DNA of 64,000 bases from Onthophagus taurus. Its lineage: Eukaryota > Arthropoda > Insecta > Coleoptera > Scarabaeidae. Each line of letters opens with the position of its first letter. Positions within the stretch are counted from its first letter, which is position 1. Location: the NCBI RefSeq assembly GCF_036711975.1, contig NC_091973.1, forward strand, positions 15,934,001-15,998,000. Direction: 5' to 3'. The translations under genes were made by a program, and so were the position numbers. Below the pieces are notes generated by a model. It ran no database searches. It saw only the letters and a list, made by a program, of their open reading frames with translations, and had not been told where the DNA came from. This document shows positions 33,001 through 43,717 of this stretch, one piece after another.

Positions 33001-33670
33001 TAATCTGTCTTGGGAACAGGAGACATGTGGCCCGTTGACAGGTAATCTTCCATAAATTGCTTATATTTCTCAAATATATCAGAATCTTTGATTAATCTCT
33101 TTTCTAGAGATAAAAATCTATGAAGAGCTTGGGAATAAGATTCACCCAATTCCAAATCTGTTGCCCTGAAAGGCAACATGACCATGAATCGACCAGTCTC
33201 AGTACGTTGGTACGTGGATTTGAACCGATCTTCACATTGATTATCCTCCGGTGACCCAGCGATGATCCCCTTCACCTGATCAACCTCCCAAAACTTCTGC
33301 ATACAGATGTCCAGAGACGGCTTAGTCATTAAAGACGTATTGGACGTTGACGGTGGAAAATCAGTCAGTTTACCCATCACCAACCACCCGAAAACAGATT
33401 CCAAAGCGGCTGGCTCATCCATTTTACCTATTTGACGATTTCCAGTTAAAATATATGGCACTAATTCGGACCCCAACAATAAATCAATAGATCCAGGTAA
33501 TAATTGACTCTTTGTTATGTTGAGATTACGAAGATGAGGATATCTTGACAATTCAATAGGTACTCTTGGTTGCTTGGAACAAATTTTGCTGGTTACGACA
33601 GCAGAAAATTTAATCGTAGATTGCATAGAATTACATGGTTTGATGGCACAAATGACACTGCCCTTCTTAC
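30037..33670 (-). pseudogene. BEL/Pao polyprotein: RT, RNase H, integrase
   Basis: On the minus strand the frame from about 33,670 to 30,789 starts inside the BEL protease region (KFSAVVTSKIC), then RT (FICDIKQMYRQI; catalytic YVDDIVTG), RNase H (LFSDASSVGYCAVAY; WCDSMIVLNW), the HHCC integrase finger (HLHPGFRTLSAII, CINCFRNNP) and the start of the integrase core. A one-base loss near 30,905 shifts the frame. The second part (30,807-30,037) continues with FSDRGTNFVGAYNQ, FNGLTEAGVKSVK and the C-terminal BEL domain (RWELLQKMVQHFW). Gag and most of protease are missing. Except for the one frameshift the 1,200 codons are open, so the insertion is fairly recent. Confidence 0.85.
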
Positions 33671-34974
33671 ATGTCGAATTACACGAGCGAAGTCACTAAT
33701 TATAGACCGATTAGCATCCTTCCCGTGTTCTCCAAGGTGTATGAGCGAGCGATCTATAATCGAATAATGTCTCACGTAAAAAAATATAATATATTGTATG
33801 ATAATCAATTTGGATTTCAGGGGGGTAAATGTGCGGAGGATGCAATAATAAAGTTTACGAATGTTTGCATGGATACTTTCGAGAATGGCGAGTATTGTAT
33901 TTCTTTGTTCTTGGACCTGTCTCGTGCCTTTGACTGTGTATCGCATACTATTCTAATACATAAATTAATAAATATATATCACTTTGATGATCTTTCTATC
34001 AGTCTCATTCACTCATATCTAAACGGGAGGACGCAGGTGACAAGAGTTAATAACTCTACATCTGACTCCTTGCCGATAGTGAGAGGGGTACCACAAGGAT
34101 CAATCTTGGGCTCTCTCTTATTTCTGTTGTTCTTCAATGATTTTGCTTATTACATAAAACCAGGTCTTGATAACTGTGATTGCATCCTATATGCTGATGA
34201 TGCTACGGTCTTAATAAGAGGTAGAAATCGGGATGATACTGCTAGTGGGGCTGAGATGGCTCTGCCGAGGGCGCGGGACTGGTGCCTTGCGAACGAGCTT
34301 TGTCTTAATGAAAATAAAACTGTCACACTTCCGTTCATATTGAGGCAGATTAACGCTCCTTGTCCCGAAGTAACCCAGTTTTTGGGCCTCTACGTCGCCG
34401 CTCCTGCGTTGCGTTTTCACGAACATAGTGTGGAGATGGGCAAAAAAGTTAACCGTAATATATTTCACCTAAGGCGGCTTGCAGTAACTGTTACGCCAAA
34501 AGTAGTAAAAAGTGCTTATTTTGCATTTGTTCATTCCATACTGTCTTACTCTATACTAGCATGGGGAGCAGCCCCTGAAGCTGCTCACATGTTCGGGCTG
34601 CAGCGCAGGGCGGTAAGAATAGTAACGGGTTTAGGTTATCGTGATGATTGCAGAAATGCTTTCATTGCGCAGTCTATACTCACCATTCCATCTCTGTACA
34701 TCCTTCGCTGCGTGGGATACATCTTGGAGAGCATGAACTCCTTAAGGATGCACGGTGATATTCACCCGTGTGAAACGCGTGGGAGAAAAGACCTTAAAAG
34801 ACACAATCAGGTCCTATATACATGGGACAAAAATTGTATAATCACCTGCCACATAGTGTGAGAGCTCTTCCAGCGGACGAGTTGCTTGGGAAGTTAAAAA
34901 TATTCTTGCTAAAGAAGGGATTCTATTCTATACGGGAATTCCTTGAGACCTCCGTAGACCTATTTAGTGCTTGA
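33671..34974 (+). pseudogene. LINE D reverse transcriptase
   Basis: RT blocks in order: NYRPISILPVFSKVYERAI, NQFGFQGGKCAEDAI, SLFLDLSRAFDCVSH, RGVPQGSILGSLLF, and CILYADDATVLI with the catalytic YADD (about 34,185). A one-base insertion near 34,825 breaks the frame before the tail LPADELLGKLKIFLLKKGFY, which ends at 34,974. The N-terminus of RT is missing at the BEL junction. The 3' UTR runs to the poly(A) at 35,131. Clade is CR1/Jockey-like. Confidence 0.8.
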
Positions 34975-35136
34975 GATTCATTTTCTCTTTTTTTGTATAC
35001 TGTAATTTTGTGGTTTGTAGGGTCGTTTTATTATATTCTAATTAATTAATTGATATTTTATTGTACTACTGATTGACGAGTGTAAAGAGTGTAAGTTTCT
35101 TATTAGCACAATAAAGAGAAAAAAAAAAAAATAACA

Positions 35137-35607
35137 CAACATGAAATTATAACAAAAAGTTTACCAATTAAATCTCGCAATTATCAAGTTATATGCAGAA
35201 AAAATCGATCAAGAAGTAACAATAATGCTAGATTTGGGAGTCATAGAACGAAGTAATAGTAGCTGGAACTCACCAATTTTGATGGTGCCTAAAGATAAAA
35301 ACAATTATAGATTTTGCGTGGATTTTCGTAAATGAAATGCTGTAACCGAAAAAAGTGCATACCCTTTACCAAATATAAATACGATACTGAATCAGTTAGG
35401 AAATTGTAAATATCTCAGTAGCCTTGATATAACTATTGGCAAATTAATCTAAAACCAGAAAGTAAAAAATATACCGCATTTTCTATGCCAGGGCGGGGTT
35501 TATTTCAATTTGTGAGAATGCCCTTCGGCTTGACAAATGCGCCTAGTACCTTTCAATCTTTGATTGATGAGATTTTTGGTCCTGAACTGGAACCTTACTT
35601 ATTTATA
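35137..35607 (+). pseudogene. Gypsy A: reverse transcriptase, first part
   Basis: After the LINE D duplication the Gypsy frame resumes: SPILMVPKDKNNYRFCVDFRK, AYPLPNINTIL, then FSMPGRGLFQFVRMPFGLTNAPSTFQ (35,485-35,560). There are a frameshift near 35,205 and a TGA at about 35,333. It stops exactly at the mariner insertion, inside the sequence coding for the catalytic D-D box. Confidence 0.8.
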
Positions 35608-36096
35608 CAGGGTGGTCCGTTACTAATGGGACACAGAGCAACAGTGAATTCCTTACATATAATTATTACGATTTAACCCAATTTATCTTAGTCCAATTGT
35701 TAATAATAACGAAGATACAGATGGTTAAAGTTAATACTTTATTTTCGTTTTTCTTTAATAATTTCGTTGTCTCTTACATTACGAACATGAAAATTGGTAC
35801 ATTAGTATTTTTTAGACGATAAATAATAAATTGGTATTAGTTTTGATTTCTTTTTCAGATGGCGTTGTCTACCTTAAAAAACCACCCTTAAAGCAGTCAT
35901 ATCTTTTTCATCGTTAAAATTTTTACAACTCACATAACATAAAACAGTTTCTCAGACATTTTTACATAAATTTGGTATACCTATCAATATTCTCTAAAGT
36001 TCTCCGTTCCCGAGATAATCACTGTTTAAGCGCACATTGCAAAATTTCACTATGCTCAATAAACATTAGTTGGCGGTGAAAAAGTCTTTATTTACA

Positions 36097-36330
36097 ATTG
36101 GACTAAGATAAATTGGGTTAAATCGTAAAATTATTACGATTTAATTCAATTTATCTTAGTCCAATTGTTAATAATAACGAAGATAGAGTTGGTTAAAGTT
36201 AATACTTTAATTTCGTTGTTTTTTTAATAATTTCGCTTTTTCTTAAATTATGAACATTAAAATTTTTATATTATTACTTTTTAAGATGATAAATGATAAA
36301 TTAGTATAGTTCTGATCTATCTTTCAGATA
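36097..36330. repeat. Internal duplication of the mariner terminal repeat, with a 34 bp hairpin
   Basis: Bases 36,135-36,330 repeat 35,663-35,861 (part of the left terminal repeat) in direct orientation with moderate divergence. At the junction, 36,097-36,130 and 36,136-36,169 form a hairpin with 32 of 34 pairs around AATTA. The element thus carries an extra partial terminal repeat inside its left arm. Confidence 0.75.
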
Positions 36331-36492
36331 TAATTTAACTATCCACAAACATAAGTTGATGTTACAAAAATATTAACATAATTACTATATTAAAAATCGA
36401 TTTTAATAACGACTATAATTTATTTAAACATTTTAATAATAATAACATCGAACAAAAAGAGGAAACAATAATAACAATTAAAATGAACTGCA

Positions 36493-37569
36493 TTAGAGTA
36501 AGTGTTCAAAGTGACCACCGTTAGCTTCAATGCATTTTCCAATCCGTTTAGAAAATGATCTTCTTATGTTAAATAATATTTGTTCATTCCTAATGATATC
36601 CACTGCCTTTACAATTTTTTGCCACAGTTCCTCACGAGTTTCAGGATTGTCTTTGTAAACAAGGGATTTTACAAATCCCCATACGCAAAAATCCATAGGA
36701 TTACAATCGGGACTTCGTGGTGGCCAAGTGTAATGACTACCTCGGCCAATCCATCTTCGTGGAAAATTCATATCGAGATAATCTCGCACTTGCCTGGAAA
36801 AATGGGGTGGTGCTCCATCTTGCATAAACCACATGACAGTCCAAATATTTAATGGTAACTCAGCCAACATATCGTCTACTTGGTTTTGCAAAAACTGTAA
36901 ATAATTGTGGCCGTTCAAATTATTTGGTAATTCCCGCGGACCCAACACATAATTTCCAATTATTCCACACCAAACATTTATTTTAAATTCATGTTGAAAA
37001 TGCCGTTGCCGTGTCATGTGTGGGTTTTCAGTTTCCCAAACATGATAATTTTTAAAATTAAAAACCCCACTACGAGTGAATGTCGCCTCGTCAGTAAATA
37101 AAATGTTGGCAATAAACGATGGGTCAGAATTTTGCCGATTTTTGATAAAATTAGCAAATTCTAACCGAACTCTTAAATCAGTAGGCAGTAAGGCGTGTAC
37201 AGGTACAAAATGGTATGGATACAGTCTTTCTTTTTTTAATATTCGTAGAATTGACGACTTGCTTAACCCGGTTGCAGTTGACAAACGTCTAGAGCTAACT
37301 TTTGGGTTGTTACTAACTCGTACTAAAACTTCATCTTCTTCATCAACGGAAATCTTTTTTGGACGACCTGTATTTCGTTTAGGACGAAATGAACCAGTCT
37401 CACCTAAGCGGTCATACAAATTTTTAAATAACTTGTGATTTGGTTGTCTTCTGTTGGGGTATTTTAATAAATATCTTCTGCACGCTTCCCTTCCATTAAA
37501 CTTTTCTTGAGCGTATATGCACACCATATCACGCATTTCCGTGTTAGAAAAAAAATTATGCCGGGGCAT
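36493..37569 (-). CDS. Mariner-type transposase, apparently intact
   Basis: 358 codons without a break. Residues 1-120 hold helix-turn-helix domains (EACRRYLLKYPNRRQPNHKL; RRLSTATGLSKSSILRILKK). The DDE/D core shows Asp in ILFTDEATF (about residue 160), Asp in WFMQDGAPPHF (about 250) and Asp in WPPRSPDCNPMDFCVWG (about 288). By my count 36 residues separate the second and third Asp, which differs from mariner (34) and the better-known 37 and 41 groups. The C-terminus ends IGKCIEANGGHFEHLL, as in relatives. All three catalytic residues are present and it lies centrally between long inverted repeats, so it may be active. Confidence 0.88.
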   Translation of the reverse strand: MPRHNFFSNTEMRDMVCIYAQEKFNGREACRRYLLKYPNRRQPNHKLFKNLYDRLGETGSFRPKRNTGRPKKISVDEEDEVLVRVSNNPKVSSRRLSTATGLSKSSILRILKKERLYPYHFVPVHALLPTDLRVRLEFANFIKNRQNSDPSFIANILFTDEATFTRSGVFNFKNYHVWETENPHMTRQRHFQHEFKINVWCGIIGNYVLGPRELPNNLNGHNYLQFLQNQVDDMLAELPLNIWTVMWFMQDGAPPHFSRQVRDYLDMNFPRRWIGRGSHYTWPPRSPDCNPMDFCVWGFVKSLVYKDNPETREELWQKIVKAVDIIRNEQILFNIRRSFSKRIGKCIEANGGHFEHLL

Positions 37570-38141
37570 TATTTCAAAGTAACAAATACATTGATTACAA
37601 TAATACTGAGCGTAAAATGAAACTGAATGTCAAACTGATTGTCTAGTGTTTGACTAAATAAAAACTTTGTCAACGCCAACTGATGTTACTGAGATATTAA
37701 ATTTTGCAAAGTGCCCTTAAACAGTGAATATCTCGGGAACGGAGAACTTTAGAGAATATTGATAGGTATACCAAATTTATGTAAAAATGTCTGAGAAACT
37801 GTTTTATGTTATGTGAGTTGTAAAAATTTTAACGATGAAAAAGATATGACTACTTTAAGGGTGGTTTTTTAAGGTAGACAGCGCCATCTGAAAGATAAAT
37901 CAAAACTAACACCAAATTATTATTTATTGTATTAAAGAATGATAATGTACCAATTTTCATGTTCATAATGTAAGAGACAACGAAATTATTAAAGAAAAAC
38001 GAAAATAAAGTATTAACTTTAACCATCTGTATCTTCGTTGTTATTAACAATTGGACTAACATAAATTGGGTTAAATCGTAATAATTTAATGTAAGGAATT
38101 CACTGTTGCTCTGTGTCCCATTAGTAATGGACCACCCTGTA

Positions 38142-39506
38142 TATTTCGATGACATAATTTGCACATCAACGTTTGAAAAACATATAGAAATACTTCAAGA
38201 GATTTTCAGTCGCCTAAGACAAGCAAATTTAACACTGAATAAAGAAAAATGTAGATTCTGTAGGAACGAACTTAAAATTTTAGGTTACATAGTAAATAGA
38301 AATGGGTTAAACGTTGATCCTGAAAAAGTAAGCGCTGTAATTAATATGCCAACACCAAAAACCCCAAAACAAGTTAAAACATTATTAGGAATGGTATCAT
38401 GGTACAGAAGGTTTATACCAAATTTATCTCCAATAGCTGCTCCATTAACACACTTAATAAAAAAGAATATTAAATTTAAATGTGAACTGTGAACAATCTT
38501 TCTAAACAATCAAGAATACCTTAGTAAGCGCACCAATACTTTCACATCCAAATTTTAATTATGAATTTATTTTACAATGTGATGCATGTTCATATGGGTT
38601 AGGAGCGGTACTCACTCAAAAATATAACAATGAAGAATACCTTATCTGTTATTTATCACGAGCTTTGACAAAAAACGAAATCAAGTATTTAGTAACAGAA
38701 AAAGAGTTACTTTCAGTTATTTGGAGTACAGAAAGGAGGTTACGATGTTATTTGGAACATTATATCGTAATTACAGACCACCATAGTCTTGTGTGACTAA
38801 ATAACTTAAAAAATCCTAATGGTACGCTTAGTAGATGGACTTTGAGACTTCAACAGTTTGACTTTGATATTATTCATAGACCTGAAAAAATTCATGTTGT
38901 ACCTGATTGTCTTAGCCGAGCCATATCAGAAGATAGTTTAGGAAGTAACAACAATAATAGATTCACATTATCTAATACCTTTATGGTTGACGATGGGAAA
39001 GACCCTTGGTATGACAAAATGTGTAATAGAATCAGTATAAATCCTTTACATTTTCCAAAATGGCGTTTGCATGACAACAAAGTATACAAGCATCTAAAAG
39101 ATAATGAATTCAATAATAGCACAGAAAATTGGAAATTAGTAATAAAAAAGTCACACAGGAAAGACATTTTAAAATCATTTCATTGCGAACCTACAGTAGG
39201 ACATTTAGGCATGTATAAAACTTATAATAGAATTCTATCAAATTTTTATTGGCCAGCTTTGAAGAGTGACGTATATCGTTTTGTAAAAAAATGTAAAGTA
39301 TGTTGTGAACAAAAACCTGAACAACAAATTAAACCCGGAGAAATGAGAGAAAAATGTCTTCATATTTAGAAACCAATCAAAAGAAATGGGATGAAAACTT
39401 AAATGAATTATGTTGTGCATATAACACTGCTAAAAACGAAGTAACCCTGAATACTCCTTACTTTGTAAATTATGGTACGGAAATGGTACTTCATGGCTCA
39501 ACATAT
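38142..39506 (+). pseudogene. Gypsy A: RT end, RNase H and integrase N-terminus
   Basis: From the mariner edge the RT continues (DDIICTSTFEKHIEIL, YIVNRNGLNVDPEKV, MVSWYRRFIPNLSPIAAPLT). RNase H (QCDACSYGLGAVL; TEKELLSVIWS) follows after a frame change near 38,490. An in-frame TGA at about 38,795 lies just before NNLKNPNGTLSRW. The integrase finger (HCEPTVGHLGMYKTYNRI, CKVCCEQKP) ends in a frameshift at about 39,345. The bulk of the integrase core is missing between QQIKPGEMREK and SYLETNQKKWDENLNELCC. It stops at the solo LTR. Confidence 0.75.
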
Positions 39507-41052
39507 TGTAACGGTCTGATTGTTTGGTAGGTCTTTAATGTATTGTTTTGGTGTAAATTTGTTTTGTGTTGTCAAAGAAGGAAGATTTTGGGTTGCATAA
39601 TACGCGTAACGTAATATGTTTATTTTTATTGATTATTAATACATTTGTTTGTATTTTTTTTTTAGCAGCGTACTTCTAGAACTTCCTTAATTTTCCAATT
39701 TTATATTCCTCTTATTTGTAATTTCAATTCTCTTTCCTATTTTCTTTTTATTTCTTTTATTCAAATTTTGTTTATGCGCAAGTTCAGTTTTTTATACAAC
39801 GAGAGTATTTTTACAGCTCTTCAGAGACTATTCTCGCTCTCTTTAAAACCAGCTTTGATACGTGCCACACCTGTGAGTTTCGGAAATTTTTGGTGATAGC
39901 CATTTTGGTAATCTAAAATTATTTGGGTTGAAATTTCCATTTTCCTTATTTGGAGGATTTATCACTTGTGTGCGAAATAGTTTGGGAATTGATTATTTCA
40001 TTCCTATTTACGGTTTATCCGGATTTTCTTCGTATCATATTTAAAAACAAAATTTTTATCCTGGTTAAGGCCTCGAAGATCTGAGGTAAGACTTTTCTTT
40101 TAATCCTTAATTTACAACTCTTTAACAATCTTTGCGTTATTTAACAAAATTCCTTTTTTTCCTTTTTCTTCTCCCTTCTTTTACATTTCTATTTTTTTTT
40201 CCTAATTCTCTTTATTTTCGCTTTAGGCCTTTTGTATTGGAGAGCATTTTCTTTGGTTTATTTGTATTTCCTGTTGAGAGAAAACAAATTATTAAATTTT
40301 GTATTGGAAGTCAATTTTTGGAGTCCAATAATGGAGTATATCTTTCATCAATATCCTTTTCTAAGTTCTGGAAGGCGTTACTGAGGAAGAAGACTTACTG
40401 GATTAGGTTCATCACAGTCAAGGTCAGATAAAAATCTAAAATAAAATAAAAAATTAGAACTTAACAGTATTGTATATAATTCAGTTACTTTTTTTTGTAC
40501 TTACCGTTTTTTTTTGATCTATTGAATTAATTAGTTTTTTTGTTTTACCAAAAGTAATTGTTTGATCATTTTTGATTTCGGTTTTATTATTTTTTATTAC
40601 CACGGCTTTACTTTGAGCTCAAATATCGTGCGGGTTCAATTTAGGGATTTTCTTTTTAGGTTTTTTTTTGTCTTATTTTCATTCATTGTTATCACTAATG
40701 ATATTATTTTTTTTAATTTTAATTATTTATTCTAAATTTAATTTTTTTCTATTTTTTTTTGTTGCTTTTCGTTCTTTGGGTATTATCCCAAATAAATATT
40801 ATTGCAACTCAAATCGACTTCGACTTATTTTTGTTGTTGTATTTGTTATTTTTGTCATTTGTTTACAACACTCACTTTACCAACTTCACGTCACAGTTCG
40901 TGGACAATACGGAAGCAACTGTGTGGCGCCTTAAAGAAATTCTACCCAACCCAATCTCCAATTGAGCTAGGCGAGGACCCGTGTTGTGTTTGATGTTGTA
41001 AATGTGTTGGTTATTATATGTATTTTTTTGTTGTCGTAATTAAGGTGTGACA
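39507..41052 (+). mobile_element. Solo LTR of another Gypsy element
   Basis: 1,546 bp starting TGTAACGG and ending GTGTGACA, flanked by ATAT on both sides (39,503-39,506 and 41,053-41,056). No internal coding. It shares with the Gypsy B LTR a CTGTGTGGCGCCTTAAA block near its 3' end (40,917-40,935), so it belongs to a related family. It splits the integrase gene of Gypsy A, whose frame continues on the other side. It arose by LTR-LTR recombination of a full insertion. Confidence 0.85.
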
Positions 41053-41056
41053 ATAT

Positions 41057-41432
41057 AAATTATTACGTGAAAAAATTTGTTAAATGAAGACAATACACAG
41101 AATAGAGATAATATTTTATAAAAAGTAGATAAATTAAATCAATTGAGAAAATTTGTGGAAGATAAATTAAAAATTGCTCATGAAAAGACTAAACATCACT
41201 ATAATTTAAGACACAGACCAATAACATATAAAGTAGGAGATAAAGTATGGAAGAGAGAGTATAGTTTATCAGACGCAAGTAAATCATTCTCAGCTAAATT
41301 AGGAAAAAATATAGTAGTCCTTATAAAGTAAGAAAAAGTTAGGTATAAACACGTATGAATTAGAAAATAAAGACGGTAAAAAATTAGGATCGTGGAATGT
41401 AAAAGATTTAAGAGCGGATTGTACAGAACTGT
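41057..41432 (+). pseudogene. Gypsy A: integrase C-terminus
   Basis: HEKTKHHYNLRHRPITYKVGDKVWKRE (41,170-41,255) is the conserved C-terminal domain of Gypsy integrases, followed after frame changes near 41,320-41,345 by GSWNVKDLRADCTEL and a stop at 41,432. This is the end of pol. Confidence 0.75.
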
Positions 41433-42690
41433 AAGTAGAATTAAATTAGAATTTAACATATATTACTGCATACAAAAAAAATTTTTTTCTGGGAGAAAGA
41501 GTTATTACGGTTTATTTTCTTAGTTTTATTTATTATCGATATATTTATTTATTATAACTGATGAGGTATTTTTTTAATTTTATTGTTTTATTTTTTCGCG
41601 ATTTCCCTCAATGGTTATTTTTAAGAGTTGATCGATATTCAACATGTGTTCACGGGATTTATATTTTTCGGCGAGATAACGGGTTTTTTATTTGATCGTT
41701 CAACTTGTGGGAGGAAGAAAGTTTAGTCTCTGACTGAAAAGCAGTCCGGACGTTCCTAGAAGTAAAATTGGAAGAGATTTCCATTTGGCGTCTTTAAACA
41801 AATTGGATAATTGGTGGACGGATAATTTAATTAGGAAGGAATCCATAGAGATTGAAGAGTAGATCTTAGTATCTATTTTTCTTTTTCGTTAATTCGGATT
41901 GCTCCTTTTTTTTGTTTTATTTGAACACCCCGTTGTCTCGGGTAAGCACATTATTATTTTTGAAATTATAGTCGTGTGAATTGTCGATCACTCATTTGTT
42001 TTGTATATAATTTAGGGTGTTTAATGGTGATTGTAAACCATCAAGGGGAATAAGTTGACTTCAAGTTTGGAAAAGATCCTGTTATTGAAGAATCAAGTCG
42101 TGCCGTTCCGAAACGTGAAAGGATCGCCATTTTGGAGTCGTAATTATAGAAATTTATTTTATTTGATATTTGTTGTAAGGTTAGATTAGATTTAATGAAT
42201 AATTATTTCGGCTCAAATTGAAACCAACCTCAGTCAATAATTACTAATACAAGATGTTTATTATTTTACATATTGATTTTTCTTGAAGTAATAAAAATTA
42301 GCCGTGGCAAACCCTTGACGAAGACAATACAAAAGTATTTTACAATTTTAAGAAAAAAAGTAATGTTAACAATTGGAAAAGTAATAAGGGGATCCTAGAG
42401 CAACAGGTAGATAGTAAACAACGACATTTTAATCGTTGTACGTCGAAAACCTAAGATGGAAGGGTATTTTACCCGAAAATGTGTTCTAAAAAACTGTTAA
42501 TTCTTTCATTGTTGTAAAAATTATTTTATTTCTAATTTTATTGGATTAATGTAATGTGATTGGTTGTGAAACATAAAGAAACGATTGGCGTTATCGGTAG
42601 TGCTGCGAAAATATACTCACATCGAAACTTTAAAGGGATTTTTCGGTAAGTTATACACTTTTCCGCGCTTTTATCCAAATAAATAAATAT
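41433..42690. other. Presumed Gypsy A 3' LTR and flank
   Basis: A polypurine tract CTGGGAGAAAGAG (41,489-41,502) follows the integrase stop at the usual distance, so the LTR should begin at about 41,503 with TTATTACGG. I could not find its end or a left partner. No genes. Sequence from about 42,480 leads into a mariner relic. Confidence 0.4.
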
Positions 42691-43015
42691 ATTCAATTCT
42701 AGCAACAGTGATTCTCCAACAAGCGCGCCACCACACAATGTCCTTCCTGTTCGAGTTTATTTAGACCAATTACTTCTCAATCGATGGATTGGGAGAAGAG
42801 GCCTAATTGACTAGACTGCAATATCATCAGATTTGACTCTGCCGGAGTTCTTCCTTTAAGTTTACACCACTGGATCAAATACTTCGGATGAACAAAAAAT
42901 CAGAATTTGAGAAGTTCAGCGAATAATTCTTGATACCTTAGGGAATGGTTAGAAGAATTTAAATATCGTTTAGGAGCTGCCCAAGCTATATTTTTGGAAC
43001 ATTTAGCTTAATTTT
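42690..43015 (+). pseudogene. Mariner transposase remnant
   Basis: SAPPHNVLPVRVYLDQLLLNRWIG (about 42,718-42,790) matches the DGAPPH...RWIGR part of mariner transposases, then a decayed S-SPDLTPPEFF-like block (about 42,822-42,855). Several stops. It ends KLYFWN near 43,010. Confidence 0.55.
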
Positions 43016-43269
43016 TGATTTATTTATTTAAATTATTAATTTTATTTGTTATTATCATTAAAACGATTGCTATCATAGTCGATCATACTCCTTTAAAAAT
43101 ATCAGAAAAAATTTTAATCTTTAACTCGTTTCAAGAATTTTTTCGTAAACCGTTTATAATAATTTTATCGCATGAAACTTTCTGATTTTTGACATTAAAC
43201 TATGTGACTTCTTTATAAATCACAATAATTGCTTAGTTTCCTAATCGCAGACAAACGTTAAGAGATAAA

Positions 43270-43713
43270 ATGTCAATGACATTGCATAATCAGTTTAAGC
43301 AAAAAAAAAATGTTGGCTGCATTTTTGAAAAATTGAATTAAGAATTTCCAAATTCTGTATGTGCTTGAATCTATAGCAAATATGATAGGTCTAATAGGAA
43401 AATTATTTTTATGTAACTTGATAAGGGAATGAAGTAATGGAATTTTTGGGTTCATTGCTAAAATAAAGGATGCATTAATATTGTTGTCTTCTAGAAAAGT
43501 ATTTATAAATAAAAAACACTTAAGTGTGTTGAAGAAAAATTATTTTATTATAATGCTGCGTTTTTATTAGCGTTTATCACAATGAGGGAATTAGTTTTAA
43601 TTTTATTTTTTATCTTACGTAATATCTTGTTCTCTTCTTTCCAGTGTATGTTATGAGTGTTGTTGTGTGTGTTGTTTTACTTTTATTTTGAATACATTGT
43701 TCTTTTGTTTTAA
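43270..43713 (-). pseudogene. PLE C, RT start (left part of an interrupted Penelope)
   Basis: The minus strand encodes KTNSLIVINANKNAA (about 43,575), the Penelope IVI-ADK region, then IPLLHSLIKLHKNNFPIRPI (about 43,390-43,440), the conserved RT start. The frame joins across the Gypsy B insertion to the N-terminal PLE region at 51,268-51,869. Stops and frameshifts are present. Confidence 0.65.
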
Positions 43714-43717
43714 GCAT

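Larger units (their letters stand above)
27896..35131 (+). mobile_element. 5'-truncated non-LTR retrotransposon (LINE D) inserted in Gypsy A
   Basis: TAACA target duplications flank it (27,891-27,895 and 35,132-35,136). The right end is AATAAAG followed by a poly(A) of about 13. The left end starts mid-endonuclease, the usual 5' truncation. It encodes endonuclease (27,930-28,640) and RT (33,671-34,974), with a BEL/Pao fragment between. Removing the element and one TAACA lets the Gypsy A frame continue. Confidence 0.85.
35608..38139 (-). mobile_element. Tc1/mariner-superfamily element with about 490 bp inverted repeats
   Basis: The ends are CAGGGTGGTCCGTTACTAATGG and its near-perfect inverse, flanked by TA (35,606-7 and 38,140-1). 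The inverted repeats run from 35,608 to about 36,100 and from about 37,650 to 38,139, far longer than the 20-30 bp of classic mariners. The transposase lies between. Total 2,532 bp. It inserted in the catalytic box of Gypsy A RT, and the frame is continuous across the site once the element and one TA are removed. Confidence 0.9.

Noticed and set aside
31150..33767. Several plus-strand frames within the BEL region
   Set aside because: They are antisense shadows of the BEL pol frame, which has clear RT and integrase motifs.
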